The notes beneath the pieces are model-generated. The model was not told the DNA's origin, ran no database searches, and was given only the letters and a program-made list of their open reading frames with translations. A program made the position numbers and the translations under genes. A stretch of DNA of 64,000 nt from Bowmanella pacifica. Lineage in GTDB: Bacteria > Pseudomonadota > Gammaproteobacteria > Enterobacterales > Alteromonadaceae. Every line of letters starts with the position of its first letter. Position 1 is the stretch's first letter. Where the stretch lies: positions 124,001-188,000 of the forward strand of contig NZ_BMLS01000001.1 in the NCBI RefSeq assembly GCF_014645355.1. The letters are read 5' to 3'. Of the stretch, positions 18,233-28,351 are shown in pieces.

Positions 18233-21223
18233 TTAGAATTCCACGGCTACAGAAACCTGCAGTCTGCGTGGGTTGTAATACTTACGCGGCTCACCGAAAG
18301 TTTCAGAGAAGGCGTAAGGGTTGAAGCTATATCCGGTCTGACGGTCAAACACGTTAAACAGATCGGCTCTGAACTTCAGAACAAAATCATCGGTTAATTG
18401 ATAATCTTGGGTGTAGTTCAAATCCAACTGCCAGTGGCTTGGTCCACGACGGCTACCCGCGGGTTCACCATAACGGTTAGTAGCAGATACTGTGCTGGCA
18501 TAACCATACACTGTAGGATCCCATTTTTCCCATGGCTGCCCAGATTGATACAACAAGTAAGCACCAATATTGGCATTCCAGTCCGTGGTGTAATAACCAT
18601 AGACCTTCAGTAGATGCGGCTTATCACTGCTCAGCGTACCGTACTTGTTATCCCAGGAATAACGCCCATTACCATCGTTATAGTTTGACGAGCCAACAAA
18701 GGTATTAGCATCGTTATTGGCAGTCGTGTTGTCCTGGTCAAAGTTACCGTAGAAGTGGCTCCACACATAAGACGCATTCAGGTAGGTATTATCACCATTC
18801 CATTCTGCCTCCAGGCTTAGCTCCCAGTATTTGGTTTGGCCGTCATCCACCTCAGCGATAACATAGGACGAGCCGCCAATCTCTGCACGAATATCGGCCA
18901 GGTTATCCACATACAAGCCTCTATCGGCAATATGTTGTGGTACGGAGCCATTACCGTAAGTACCGGACAAACGTGCTGTATTAGGCACATCTTCCCAGAA
19001 ATGCGAACCTTCACGGTATCTGGCATGACCGCGTAAGAACCACTCATCGGTCAGCTGTTTTGTGGTACCAATAGTAAATTCATCAACGCGGCGAGGCTGC
19101 ATATTTTCCTGGAAGGCCTTACCCGATGAGCCTTCTCTTGGCGTTGACTCGATATAGTTACCGTCTTTATCAAACCAAACCTCCAACTGAGGACGGGCGT
19201 TTCTATCCCATGACGCAGCACGTGCTAAAGAACTCGCTTCTGGATTGTATTGGGCAAAGTTAGCAAATACGGTATTTTCACCGTCATATCGCCACTCCAC
19301 ACCCAAGCGGGGTTGGATCATGTCTTTCCAATCAATAGAGTACATCTTGTACTTATGACCAGGAGCGACTTCGTAACCAGATACTGTACCATCCTTAGGT
19401 CGCAGACCCTGACCATAATAAGTATCTTTACTGATCAGCACACCAATATTGTAGGTAAAGTCACCATGCTCAATAGTGTCATTCACCTCAAAGCTATAAG
19501 TTTCAATAGAGGAAACTATCGCTGGCACCGAACTTTCAATATCACCAAAGGTAGATTGCTGAGTGTAAGTACGGAAATAAATAGGCGTGCCATCCGTCGC
19601 CATTTCCAAGCCACCAATATATGAAATAGATCCCCAGCCATTGGAATCCCGAATCAACTCTTCTTCACTTTCCATCCACTTAAAGCCGAAATGCAGGTTA
19701 TGGCTGGTATCACCGACCATCATTTCGTGCTTAAGTGCCGTTTCAAAGGTGTCACGATAGAAGTTGATGTTGTCGTACTGGAAGAAACCACCAACACCGC
19801 CGCCACCTTTGCGAACACCATTTTCCAGGTAACCGTACCTATCAATCAGCATCTGAGCGCCGGCGTTATCAAAACCTTCGTCAGTTTTCAGCTCAGGTAC
19901 ATTCAGATAGCCCATCTGATCCAGATTGGCCAAATCCAGTGAACTACCGATGGTCGGCACAACATTCAATGGGGTGTCTGGCACACCAGCGGTTTCTAGC
20001 GAGAATTCACTGTATTGGAAGCTTAGGGTAGTGTAGTCATCAATGATATATGAGCCATCAAAGATCAATATATCCTGATCCGAGGTATTACCAGCCGACG
20101 CACTATCAGCATCATATTCGTCGATAGAGGCTGCCGTTTCTTCTTTTTCTGATGTCCGATAGCTTAGGTTGAGCATTAGCTCATAGGTGGGCGCCCAGGT
20201 CAGCTTACCAAAGTACTCATCCCTAACGCTCTTAAAAGGTTTAACTTCGCCATAAGCAGTTGTCTTGCTTTGTCCATCTTCCTCAGGGCGATAGTAAGAA
20301 GCATAGAAAAACAGTTCATCTTCAATCAGTGGACCACCAAAATTGGCCGTTACCCAACTTTTATCGACTTCCTCAATGATTCCCTGATCAGGGCTGGCAG
20401 AAAAATTACCATCCTGAAGTTTATATTCGATCTTACCTTTAAACTCGTTGGTGCCCGATTTGGACTTGGTATTCATGGCAAAACCGCCAGAGCGGTTAAA
20501 ACCAATGGCCTTAGCGCCACCACGCTCCATAGACACCATTTCAATATCATGGGTGGACGGCTCTGAGGCCAGGTTACCAAACAATGGCAACGATACATCA
20601 ACGCCATCAAAACCGTATTTATTATCTACGCCGGAACCACCGGCCGCAGGGCCTAGGGTACTATTTTCTGAGTATTGAACACCGGGCACTAACTTAAACA
20701 AATCGCGATAACTCTGGCCGACCGGCAGACCTTCAACGACGTCGTCACCGATAGAGTTAGTCAAAGAGGAATTACCTTCACGTACAATGGCGCTGCCGAC
20801 AATTTGAATCACTTCAGTATCATCTGCAGTAGCAGGTACAAGTACGATGCTGACATTGGATACCTGATCCAAGAGCACATTCGCCACCGCCTTGCGCTCG
20901 GTACCGTCAGCAGCCTTAAAGGTCAGCTCATAACGTCCGGGAATCAAAAGCGGCAGGTTATAGCTACCGTCTTCGGACGTTGTTGCAGTACGCGCTTTTG
21001 GCATAACGTTACTGGTGGCCGTTACTGTTACACCAGCCACTGCAGTTCCCTGTTCACCCACGACCTTCCCTTTAATACCACCAGCCTGTTGGGCCACCGC
21101 CGGAGCACATACCATTGCACTCGCCAACGCCAGGGCAGACATGGAATAAAGAGGTGTACTTAACGCCCTTTTTGTTGCCAATGCCAGGCGCCTTTTATTA
21201 AAAGCAGATTTGTAGAGTTTCAT
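18233..21223 (-). CDS. TonB-dependent receptor with carboxypeptidase-like N-terminal domain (Oar-like), first of two
   Basis: This 996-residue outer-membrane receptor starts with a long signal peptide ending near CAPAVAQQ. It continues with a CarboxypepD_reg beta-sandwich (GGIKGKVVGEQGTAVAGVTV to the DGSYNLPLLIPGRYELTF segment), a plug domain (~150-260) and a 22-strand barrel ending in the canonical Phe (LQVSVAVEF). Such Oar-like receptors import large or peptide-like substrates using TonB energy. It is expressed separately from the second receptor by position. The neighbouring amidase suggests murein fragments as substrate; protein-derived peptides are an alternative. Confidence 0.92.
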   Translation of the reverse strand: MKLYKSAFNKRRLALATKRALSTPLYSMSALALASAMVCAPAVAQQAGGIKGKVVGEQGTAVAGVTVTATSNVMPKARTATTSEDGSYNLPLLIPGRYELTFKAADGTERKAVANVLLDQVSNVSIVLVPATADDTEVIQIVGSAIVREGNSSLTNSIGDDVVEGLPVGQSYRDLFKLVPGVQYSENSTLGPAAGGSGVDNKYGFDGVDVSLPLFGNLASEPSTHDIEMVSMERGGAKAIGFNRSGGFAMNTKSKSGTNEFKGKIEYKLQDGNFSASPDQGIIEEVDKSWVTANFGGPLIEDELFFYASYYRPEEDGQSKTTAYGEVKPFKSVRDEYFGKLTWAPTYELMLNLSYRTSEKEETAASIDEYDADSASAGNTSDQDILIFDGSYIIDDYTTLSFQYSEFSLETAGVPDTPLNVVPTIGSSLDLANLDQMGYLNVPELKTDEGFDNAGAQMLIDRYGYLENGVRKGGGGVGGFFQYDNINFYRDTFETALKHEMMVGDTSHNLHFGFKWMESEEELIRDSNGWGSISYIGGLEMATDGTPIYFRTYTQQSTFGDIESSVPAIVSSIETYSFEVNDTIEHGDFTYNIGVLISKDTYYGQGLRPKDGTVSGYEVAPGHKYKMYSIDWKDMIQPRLGVEWRYDGENTVFANFAQYNPEASSLARAASWDRNARPQLEVWFDKDGNYIESTPREGSSGKAFQENMQPRRVDEFTIGTTKQLTDEWFLRGHARYREGSHFWEDVPNTARLSGTYGNGSVPQHIADRGLYVDNLADIRAEIGGSSYVIAEVDDGQTKYWELSLEAEWNGDNTYLNASYVWSHFYGNFDQDNTTANNDANTFVGSSNYNDGNGRYSWDNKYGTLSSDKPHLLKVYGYYTTDWNANIGAYLLYQSGQPWEKWDPTVYGYASTVSATNRYGEPAGSRRGPSHWQLDLNYTQDYQLTDDFVLKFRADLFNVFDRQTGYSFNPYAFSETFGEPRKYYNPRRLQVSVAVEF

Positions 21224-21322
21224 GTTGATGTTATCCCAGGTTCAGTTGTACTTTTTATTCAATGCACTTGTTGTCGACTTACTATAAAGCCAATTCTTAA
21301 CCTAGCATCGTTTTAACAAAAT

Positions 21323-21338
21323 TGAAATATTTTATTCC
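21323..21338. promoter_or_regulatory. Candidate operator shared by both receptor promoters
   Basis: TGAAATATTTTATTCC lies about 100 bp upstream of the first receptor start and is an imperfect inverted repeat (TGAAATA / TATTCC). A close relative lies in front of the second receptor and another in front of the NhaC-type gene. It may bind the RpiR-type regulator. The region is AT-rich, so chance similarity is a real possibility. Confidence 0.3.
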
Positions 21339-21401
21339 TAATACAAGGGTCGTTAGAAATAAGTATTTCGAATAGACAAATCTTTGCTCAATACAAACTT
21401 A

Positions 21402-21424
21402 AAAGGGGCGAGAATCGCCCCTTT
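21402..21424 (-). terminator. Rho-independent terminator downstream of the second receptor gene
   Basis: Perfect 9-bp arms AAAGGGGCG (21402-21410) and CGCCCCTTT (21416-21424) with a 5-nt loop. On the minus strand the stem ends in CCCCTTTTAAG. It lies 20 bp after the receptor stop. Confidence 0.85.
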
Positions 21425-21444
21425 AGTTTAATAAAATCAAAAGA

Positions 21445-24400
21445 TTAGAACCGAATAGATGCACTAAGCTGCATAGACCGCTGACCTTGTAGCGCCGTGG
21501 CCACACCAAAGTCATCATTGGGAATCCCCACACTATCCACTTCGGTGAGGAACTGGTCGGTGCGTGTGACTACCTGGGTATTAAAGACGTTAAACACATC
21601 CAGCGACACCCTGGTATCCATTCCGGCAATTTCTGTCTTGTACGACAGTCGGGCATCAAGGGACACCAGCCAATCTGTGCGACCATAGGAACCACGAGGA
21701 ATAGCGTTATAAACGCGACTGGCACTGTCATCCCCATCGCAGTTTTCTACACATATCCAGTTCATATAGTAATGTTCATCCTCTGTGTAGGGATTCCCTA
21801 CGCCTCTGACATTGAGCGGTCGGCCGGAGGACATATTCAACGAAGACGAAATAGTCCACTGATCGGTCAAGGCATAAGCACCGCGCAGCTTCAACTGATG
21901 GCGTACATCGTTAGGCAGATTACCGTAGCCACCCACCAAGTACATGGGGTCATCACCGTATTCCAGCCAGCCGGCTACATTGTTGGTAGTGTCACTGTTT
22001 ACCCCACCTTCGTAGTTGCCCCAGCTATGCGCCCAGGTATAAGAGCCATAGAATGACCACAGATCATCCCACTGTTTCTCCAATACCAACTCCATGGCAC
22101 CGTATTTTCTGAAAGGAACCGGGCTGCCAATATCCTGATCGGTTTTATTTTGCGCATGGCCTGCCTGGATCTGCTCTTTACCCAGATCCACTTCCACCGT
22201 TTGCATCTGACCATTACATTCAAGCTGCAGACTGATCACTTTTCCGGGATTACCAATTAACCAGGTGCCGGGTGAATCACAATCCCCCCAGTCGCGGTAG
22301 ACCTTCATATCTTCCACCGCATTTTCAAACTTACGGTAGATCAAGCGGCCTCCCAGACGCCAGTCCTGATTCAGCATGGTTTCCATACCCAGAATCACTT
22401 CGTCCTGAAAACTCGCTTCTATATCGTTGTCGATACGATAACTTTGGTCTTCTGCCGCCTCTACTGCGCCAAACTGAATGGCTTCACCAATAATAGGACC
22501 AAGATTCGGTGTCAGGTTGGTCTGGCCGGTTGAAATAACATTTTCGGTAAAGCCTCCTTGCCATACACCGTCAACCAGCAAACCACCTTCCATATAGTAG
22601 TAGTTGGATACATCCACCGTACCACCACCCTCGCGTGCCACCAATGAGTTAGGCAGCGGATAGTAGTAACGCCCTAGATTAGCGAATACCTTGGTCTCAC
22701 CGTCACCGCTCACATCCCAGGCAAAACCTGCCCGCGGCGAGAGCATCCCATCCACTTTCATAAAGCCGGTTCCACCGGCACCAGTGGTATCGAACTCATC
22801 ATAACGGGCGCCCAGCGTCAGAGTAATGGTGTCAGTCACCGACCAGATATCTTCCACATAAAAAGCCGAGGTTTCGGTTTCGTAATTACCGAAGGTTTTA
22901 CGGGTGCGTGCCCTGACATAATAGTCATACTCATCACTCAGGGTTTCACCATTAAGCGAGCCCCCAGGTATCACATCACGAATTTCATAGCGGGTTGCTT
23001 CAGTACCGGGATAAGCCCTGTCCATATTGGTGATACGGGTTTCATAGTCCATACCAAAACGCAGTAAATGTGCGTCGCTGACATTCCATTCAAAATCCAG
23101 CCGCATGGACTCACGTTTGTTAATCCTGTCATCGGTCATATATAAAGACGTACAGCCCAAATCAAAAATGGGTCCCAGCTTGGTGTAATCCATCACCCGG
23201 TTGCACTCCAGCGCAGTTGTGGCATTACTGCGATACTGACGCTCAAGCTCTCCGTACATGGCCTTCATCACAAAATCTTCGCTGAAATGGCCTGTATAAG
23301 TGGCTATGTAGTTTTTACCCCCACTGCTACTTAAGGTGGTGGAATCTAACACGCCATTTTTAATGATATCCGTCGTGCCGTCAGACTCATCAGAGAAGGC
23401 AATCAATTCAAGCAGGTGATCGTCGGTAATGTACCAATCCAGCTTACCGCCCCAAAAACCCGAGTCATCCTCGTACTTACTTAAATGCGTATCTGTGCTG
23501 TTCCAGGTGTCGCTCTGAACTAAACGCGGCTCATATAAAGCAAAGAAGAATAGCTTATCTTCGATAATCGGCCCCGCGGCATACACCGAAGCCGTCAGGC
23601 TGTCTCGGCTGTCATTCTCGCGGTTCACCACCTTACGGCCCAGCTTGTCGTAGGTATTCTTGCCATCGCCACGCAGTGCATCAGGTGAGTAATAAACATC
23701 TGCACCAAATTCAAACTGGTTGGTACCGGATTTAACCACCGCGTTGACTACCCCACCCGTGGTCCGACCAAACTCTGCCGAATAGCCACCGGTCTTAATC
23801 TGAAAATCCTTGTAGAACGAGAATGGGACACTGGAATAACTGGTGGGCAATTCCGGATCGGTCACGTTCAGACCGTTAATAAACACCGCATTCTCCGCCC
23901 CGGATGCACCGCCAAACGACAAGCCACCATGACGGCCACCTCCGGCTGTACCCGGCGCCAACAGCGCGACCGAATTGATACTACGGGCCACCGGCAATCG
24001 CTCCAGTTCCAGAGCTGAAATATTTAGTGCCGATTCGGTTGATGTGGTGTCAATCATGGCAATACGCGCGCCCGATACCGAAATCACTTCCACGTTGCCA
24101 CTGGTCATGGTCAGTTCCAAGGTAGTGGCATTGCCAATTCCCACCGAAACATTATCCAACTTCAGTGTTTCATACCCATTCTTCTGAACAGTAATCTCAT
24201 AGCTGCCGATGGGCAGTCGCGGAAAACGAAAGCGCCCGTCGGCTTTCACTGTCACCGAGCGCTTAATACCTGTTGCCTTATCAACAATAGTGACCTGGGC
24301 ATCTTGCAGATGTTCAGCCATCTCATTGCTCACAGTACCGTGAATGGCACCGTCATTGTTCGCCGCCACAGCCATACCGGCATACTGCATCAGGCCAACG

Positions 24401-24459
24401 CCCAACATACCGGATACCGCCAGGCTAAGAACCGTGCGTTTCAATTCCTTATTCAACAT
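21445..24459 (-). CDS. TonB-dependent receptor with carboxypeptidase-like N-terminal domain (Oar-like), second of two
   Basis: This 1004-residue outer-membrane receptor has the same architecture as its neighbour. A signal peptide ends near GMAVAANN; a CarboxypepD_reg domain follows (GAIHGTVSNEMAEHLQDAQVTI through RFPRLPIGSYEITV). The plug holds the RTTGGVVNAVVKSGTNQFE motif, and the barrel ends QLSASIRF. The two receptors differ in sequence throughout, so they are old paralogues rather than a recent duplication and may take different substrates. Four cysteines in loop regions (e.g. NWICVENCDGDD) could form disulfides. It is divergent from the DUF819-NlpC/P60-epimerase operon. Confidence 0.92.
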   Translation of the reverse strand: MLNKELKRTVLSLAVSGMLGVGLMQYAGMAVAANNDGAIHGTVSNEMAEHLQDAQVTIVDKATGIKRSVTVKADGRFRFPRLPIGSYEITVQKNGYETLKLDNVSVGIGNATTLELTMTSGNVEVISVSGARIAMIDTTSTESALNISALELERLPVARSINSVALLAPGTAGGGRHGGLSFGGASGAENAVFINGLNVTDPELPTSYSSVPFSFYKDFQIKTGGYSAEFGRTTGGVVNAVVKSGTNQFEFGADVYYSPDALRGDGKNTYDKLGRKVVNRENDSRDSLTASVYAAGPIIEDKLFFFALYEPRLVQSDTWNSTDTHLSKYEDDSGFWGGKLDWYITDDHLLELIAFSDESDGTTDIIKNGVLDSTTLSSSGGKNYIATYTGHFSEDFVMKAMYGELERQYRSNATTALECNRVMDYTKLGPIFDLGCTSLYMTDDRINKRESMRLDFEWNVSDAHLLRFGMDYETRITNMDRAYPGTEATRYEIRDVIPGGSLNGETLSDEYDYYVRARTRKTFGNYETETSAFYVEDIWSVTDTITLTLGARYDEFDTTGAGGTGFMKVDGMLSPRAGFAWDVSGDGETKVFANLGRYYYPLPNSLVAREGGGTVDVSNYYYMEGGLLVDGVWQGGFTENVISTGQTNLTPNLGPIIGEAIQFGAVEAAEDQSYRIDNDIEASFQDEVILGMETMLNQDWRLGGRLIYRKFENAVEDMKVYRDWGDCDSPGTWLIGNPGKVISLQLECNGQMQTVEVDLGKEQIQAGHAQNKTDQDIGSPVPFRKYGAMELVLEKQWDDLWSFYGSYTWAHSWGNYEGGVNSDTTNNVAGWLEYGDDPMYLVGGYGNLPNDVRHQLKLRGAYALTDQWTISSSLNMSSGRPLNVRGVGNPYTEDEHYYMNWICVENCDGDDSASRVYNAIPRGSYGRTDWLVSLDARLSYKTEIAGMDTRVSLDVFNVFNTQVVTRTDQFLTEVDSVGIPNDDFGVATALQGQRSMQLSASIRF

Positions 24460-24582
24460 GTTACCCCCTTGATTTTATTGTTTTTTATAACGAGCTTGTG
24501 CTGTCACCGACATCACCGCTCTTGGATAAAATATCACCAAAGGTAAACTTGTAAATAATTTATTATTATTTTTGTATTGATA

Positions 24583-24596
24583 TGAAATAATATTCC
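24583..24596. promoter_or_regulatory. Candidate operator in the divergent receptor / DUF819 promoter region
   Basis: TGAAATAATATTCC resembles the element upstream of the first receptor gene. From here it could act on both the second receptor and the divergent DUF819-NlpC/P60-epimerase operon. It is the only recognisable inverted-repeat-like element I see in the 190-bp gap. Confidence 0.3.
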
Positions 24597-24641
24597 TTGA
24601 TAATCATGATGCATATTAATTAAACAACTTCAGGAGGCCCA

Positions 24642-25814
24642 TTGCAGAGCATGTCGTTTACCCTCATTGAATCCGTACCCGGCTTTATAACCCTAATCCT
24701 GGCGAGCGCCGGCCTATTGGCCCTACTGGAAGAAAAAGTCGGACGCCGCTTTTTCTCCCTCGTACCTGCGGTGGTGGTGCTGTACTTTGTTATTCTCTGC
24801 GCCGCCACGCTATCTGTCTGGCAAGCCAGTCCAGCCATTGACCAGGCATATAAAGCCACCAAAAGCAGTTTATTACCGGCGATGATTTTTTTAATGATGG
24901 TACAAGCTGACCTGCGCATTATTGCCAAGTTAGGTCCCAGGCTATTACTGACCTTCCTGGCCGCCTCTACCTCTATCGTTGTGGCGATTATTCTGGTCTA
25001 CACCCTGACCAAAACCTGGCTGCCCGAACAAAGCTGGCAAACCTTCGCTGCCCTGGCCGGCAGTTGGCTGGGAGGCACAGGTAACATGGTGGCTGTACAA
25101 GGGATCTTCAGTATTAATGAAGACGCTATGGGCTATGCCTTATTAGTGGACTCCATCGACTACGCCGTATGGGTCTTTATTCTGTTGGCCCTGACCCCTC
25201 ATGCAGCCAAATTTAACCGTTGGAGTGGCGCGGACAGCGAACGCCTTTCACAGGTTGCCGCCCAGTTAGACGAACAACAGGTTGGTCACGCCACTGGCGC
25301 CTCTTTGTTGTTTTGGCTTGGCTGTGCAGCGCTAGTGTCTACCGGCGCTATCAGTCTGGGGCAAATGCTTCCCAGCAATATGTTCTTTAACAGCACGGCT
25401 TGGCAGGTTGTGATAGCCACCGGCCTTGGCCTTATCGCGGCACAAACCCCCTTGAAACGTCTGGGCGGTGACAGAGAGTTATCCAAACTTATGCTCTTTA
25501 TGCTGATAGCCCTGATTGCGTCACGAGGCAGTATTGCCAATATCGGTCAGGCTCCCGTGTTTATTCTTGCCGGGCTGCTTATTCTGCTGCTGCATGCCTT
25601 GGTCATGCTGGCACTGGCTAAACTGTTTAAGCTGGATCTCTTTACCTGTGGTGTGGCCTCATTGGCTAACATAGGTGGTGTGGCCTCAGCCCCCATTCTT
25701 GCGGCGTCCTACTCACGCAGCCTGATCCCCGTTGGTATACTAATGGCGTTGCTAGGCTATATAGTCGGTACAGCAGGAGGCATTCTGGTCGGTAACCTGT
25801 TGCCGGCCCTCTAA
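24642..25814 (+). CDS. DUF819 family integral membrane protein
   Basis: This 390-residue protein has ten to eleven hydrophobic segments and the features of the DUF819 family (related to B. subtilis YjcL): LAGSWLGGTGNMVAVQ in the middle and GVASLANIGGVASAPILAASY near the C-terminus. The pseudo-repeat of these two glycine-rich motifs suggests a transporter with inverted halves. AGGAGG lies 4 bp before the TTG at 24642 and 13 bp before an ATG at 24651, so the start is ambiguous by three residues. It is the first gene of an operon with the NlpC/P60 enzyme and the dipeptide epimerase. Uptake of murein dipeptides or amino acids is inferred from that. Confidence 0.88.
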   Translation: MQSMSFTLIESVPGFITLILASAGLLALLEEKVGRRFFSLVPAVVVLYFVILCAATLSVWQASPAIDQAYKATKSSLLPAMIFLMMVQADLRIIAKLGPRLLLTFLAASTSIVVAIILVYTLTKTWLPEQSWQTFAALAGSWLGGTGNMVAVQGIFSINEDAMGYALLVDSIDYAVWVFILLALTPHAAKFNRWSGADSERLSQVAAQLDEQQVGHATGASLLFWLGCAALVSTGAISLGQMLPSNMFFNSTAWQVVIATGLGLIAAQTPLKRLGGDRELSKLMLFMLIALIASRGSIANIGQAPVFILAGLLILLLHALVMLALAKLFKLDLFTCGVASLANIGGVASAPILAASYSRSLIPVGILMALLGYIVGTAGGILVGNLLPAL

Positions 25815-25834
25815 TACAGGAAATGGAAAAAACT

Positions 25835-27211
25835 ATGATTAAGTTGAACTCAATATTGCTGCTTGTTGGTTTGGCCGTTGGCATTAGCCTCCCCCATGCC
25901 CAGGCGGATACCGATGTTATTGGTATTCAACCTAAGCACCTACACGCCGATTACTGGCAGAACAAACAGGAAGCAGCCGAACGTCTCTTACTTAGCGAGA
26001 CGCAAATTAGCACGCTCAATCAACGTACCTTCAAGCAACAGGAAGAGCTCCAGAATCTCTCTGAGTTACCCGCCGCGCTCAGTGCTGATGCCCTGAAAGC
26101 CGCAATTAACCAGATTAGCTCAGTACCAGGCAGCGATAGATTTTATGCCGATGGCACAAAACTCAGCCAAGAAGACTATCAGCGCTATCTGGATAACCTC
26201 AATGTAGCGGCGGTTAAGGCAAATAACCCAATTCGTTATGCTATGGTCACCGAGCGCACCAATATGCGCCGCTTCCCGTCAGCCGAAAAAACCTATAACC
26301 AGGGCATGGATCTGGATATTGACCGCTTTATCGAAACCGGACTGTTTCCCGGCGATGCACTGGCAATTTTTCATGAAAGTAAAGATGGTCAATGGTATCT
26401 GGCCAGGGCCTATCATTATCTGGCATGGCTGCCAAAATCTGCGGTCGCTTTAGGTAGCAAAGCGGAGGTATTGGATTATGGGCAGCAAACTCCCTTTGTG
26501 GTCGTAACAGCCGCCAAGGTGTTCACCAACTACAATCCACAAGAGCCCCAGTTGTCTGAAAAGCAGTTGGATATGGGCGTACGGATGCCACTTCTGGATA
26601 ATCAGGCCGTCAAACATTACCTCTATGGGCAAAATCCTTATGCCAGCTATGTTGTGAAATTGCCTTACCGTGAAGACAACGGTGCGCTGTCGTTCAAACC
26701 AGCGCTTATCAGCCGCAATCAGGAGCTGCATCAAGGCTACCTGCCCTTCAACAAGGCTAATCTTATTCAGCAAGGCTTTAAGTTTTTGGGTGAGCGTTAT
26801 GGCTGGGGACATGACTACAATGCCAGAGACTGCACCGGTTTTGTCTCTGAAATTTATCGCAGCTTCGGCATTCTGATGCCCCGCAACTCAGGGGAACAAG
26901 GCTATGGTAGCTATGGGCAGAACACGCGTTTTAACGCGGACAGCTCAGAGCAAGACAAGCTGGCAGCCCTGAAAAAACTGCAAGTGGGCGATCTTATTTA
27001 TATTCCAGGTCATGTTGTGATGTATCTGGGGGAAGAGCAAGGTCAGCCATACGTTATTCATGATGTGCATGGTATGTCTTATACCGATGCACAGGGTAAT
27101 TATTATCAAGGTGGTTTAAATGGCGTGTCAGTGACTCCGCTACTGCCTTTGCGCCTGTCTGAATCCACCAGTTACCTGGATCGGATTTACTCAATCAAGT
27201 CTGTTCGTTAA
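25835..27211 (+). CDS. Exported NlpC/P60 murein-peptide endopeptidase with SH3-like domains
   Basis: This protein of 458 residues has a signal peptide (MIKLNSILLLVGLAVGISLPHAQA); the start at 25835 has a GGAA box at good distance, while an ATG 12 bp upstream does not. After an N-terminal helical part there are SH3-like segments (NPIRYAMVTERTNMRRFPS; AWLPKSAVAL), then a catalytic NlpC/P60 domain from about 305. The Cys is in RDCTGFVSEIYRSFG (about Cys333), the His in IPGHVVMYLG (about His393) and a polar partner in VIHDVHG. This is the layout of YkfC-type gamma-D-Glu-diamino acid endopeptidases, which release L-Ala-D-Glu. It lies 20 bp after the DUF819 gene and 9 bp before the epimerase. Confidence 0.92.
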   Translation: MIKLNSILLLVGLAVGISLPHAQADTDVIGIQPKHLHADYWQNKQEAAERLLLSETQISTLNQRTFKQQEELQNLSELPAALSADALKAAINQISSVPGSDRFYADGTKLSQEDYQRYLDNLNVAAVKANNPIRYAMVTERTNMRRFPSAEKTYNQGMDLDIDRFIETGLFPGDALAIFHESKDGQWYLARAYHYLAWLPKSAVALGSKAEVLDYGQQTPFVVVTAAKVFTNYNPQEPQLSEKQLDMGVRMPLLDNQAVKHYLYGQNPYASYVVKLPYREDNGALSFKPALISRNQELHQGYLPFNKANLIQQGFKFLGERYGWGHDYNARDCTGFVSEIYRSFGILMPRNSGEQGYGSYGQNTRFNADSSEQDKLAALKKLQVGDLIYIPGHVVMYLGEEQGQPYVIHDVHGMSYTDAQGNYYQGGLNGVSVTPLLPLRLSESTSYLDRIYSIKSVR

Positions 27212-27220
27212 GGGTCTTAT

Positions 27221-28315
27221 ATGAAAATCACCGATATTAAATTTGCCATGCTAAGGGTACCACTTAAGACCCCGTTTAAAACGGCCTTGAGAACCGTCGA
27301 AAAGGTGGAAGATGTTATCGTTATTGTGGAAACCGATACCGGTCATGTTGGCTATGGTGAAGCCCCCGCTACGGCGGTGATCACCGGCGATACTCACGGC
27401 TCTATCATCGAAGCCATTAAGACCATGATCAAGCCAAAGTTGATCGGCGAAGACATTGAAGACCTCAATCGTATCACCCATCTTATTCAAGGCAGTATTG
27501 TTAAAAATTACAGCGCCAAGGCCGCGGTGGAAATCGCTGTCTACGACTTATTCGCGCAGCGCTATAACACCCCTCTATACAAAATTCTGGGCGGCGGTGA
27601 ACCGACCATCAGTACCGACATTACCATCAGCGTTGACTACATAGATAAAATGGTCAAAGACAGCATTGATGCAGTTAACCGTGGCTTTGAAACCCTGAAG
27701 ATCAAGGTGGGTAAAGACATTGGTGTGGACATCGAGCGGGTCAAAGCCATTTACGCTGCAGTGGAAGGCAAAGCCTTGCTGCGCTTGGATGCCAATCAGG
27801 GCTGGACCGCCAAAGAAGCGGTGTATGCCTTAACCAAGCTTGAAGATGCAGGGGTAAGGCTTGAACTGGTTGAGCAGCCAGTAAAAGGCTACGATCTGGA
27901 AGGCATGAAGTACATCACCGAACGGGTTCATACGCCGGTTATGGCGGACGAAAGCACCTTTGGCCCCAAGGAAGTGATTGATCTAATTAAGATGCGCGCC
28001 GCCGACATTATAAATATCAAGCTGATGAAGACCGGTGGTATCTCTAATGCCATACGCATTGCTGATATCGCTGAAACCTTCGATGTGCAGTGCATGATAG
28101 GTTGCATGTTAGAAACCAGCATCAGTGTGGCAGCAGCAGCGCACCTGGCTGTCGCTAAGTCTCATGTGATCACTAAAGTCGATCTGGATGGCCCATCACT
28201 CTGTGCCTTTGATCCGGTCGTGGGTAATGTGAAGTTTAATGGTGCTGAAATCAGCATTGAGAATACCCCGGGATTGGGTATCAAAGAAATCAAAGGACTG
28301 GAGATGTTAGGCTAG
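27221..28315 (+). CDS. L-Ala-D/L-Glu epimerase (dipeptide epimerase)
   Basis: This 364-residue enolase-superfamily enzyme has the acid/base pair Lys160-x-Lys162 (LKIKVG) and Lys267 (NIKLMKTGG), and metal ligands Asp190 (LRLDANQGW), Glu218 (LVEQP) and Asp243 (MADEST). The DLDGP motif (321-325), typical of L-Ala-D/L-Glu epimerases, makes this specificity more likely than muconate cycloisomerase or succinylbenzoate synthase. It converts L-Ala-D-Glu from murein into L-Ala-L-Glu, which ordinary peptidases can use. It is the last gene of the DUF819-NlpC/P60-epimerase operon, the same pairing as ykfB-ykfC in Bacillus. Confidence 0.94.
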   Translation: MKITDIKFAMLRVPLKTPFKTALRTVEKVEDVIVIVETDTGHVGYGEAPATAVITGDTHGSIIEAIKTMIKPKLIGEDIEDLNRITHLIQGSIVKNYSAKAAVEIAVYDLFAQRYNTPLYKILGGGEPTISTDITISVDYIDKMVKDSIDAVNRGFETLKIKVGKDIGVDIERVKAIYAAVEGKALLRLDANQGWTAKEAVYALTKLEDAGVRLELVEQPVKGYDLEGMKYITERVHTPVMADESTFGPKEVIDLIKMRAADIINIKLMKTGGISNAIRIADIAETFDVQCMIGCMLETSISVAAAAHLAVAKSHVITKVDLDGPSLCAFDPVVGNVKFNGAEISIENTPGLGIKEIKGLEMLG

Positions 28316-28324
28316 TAGCCAATA

Positions 28325-28348
28325 GTTGCCTGCCTTAGGGCAGGCAAC
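28325..28348. terminator. Hairpin between convergent genes
   Basis: Perfect 10-bp arms GTTGCCTGCC (28325-28334) and GGCAGGCAAC (28339-28348) with a 4-nt loop, placed exactly between the convergent epimerase and VanX-like genes. No long T-run follows on either strand, so termination may be bidirectional but imperfect. Confidence 0.65.
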
Positions 28349-28351
28349 CTA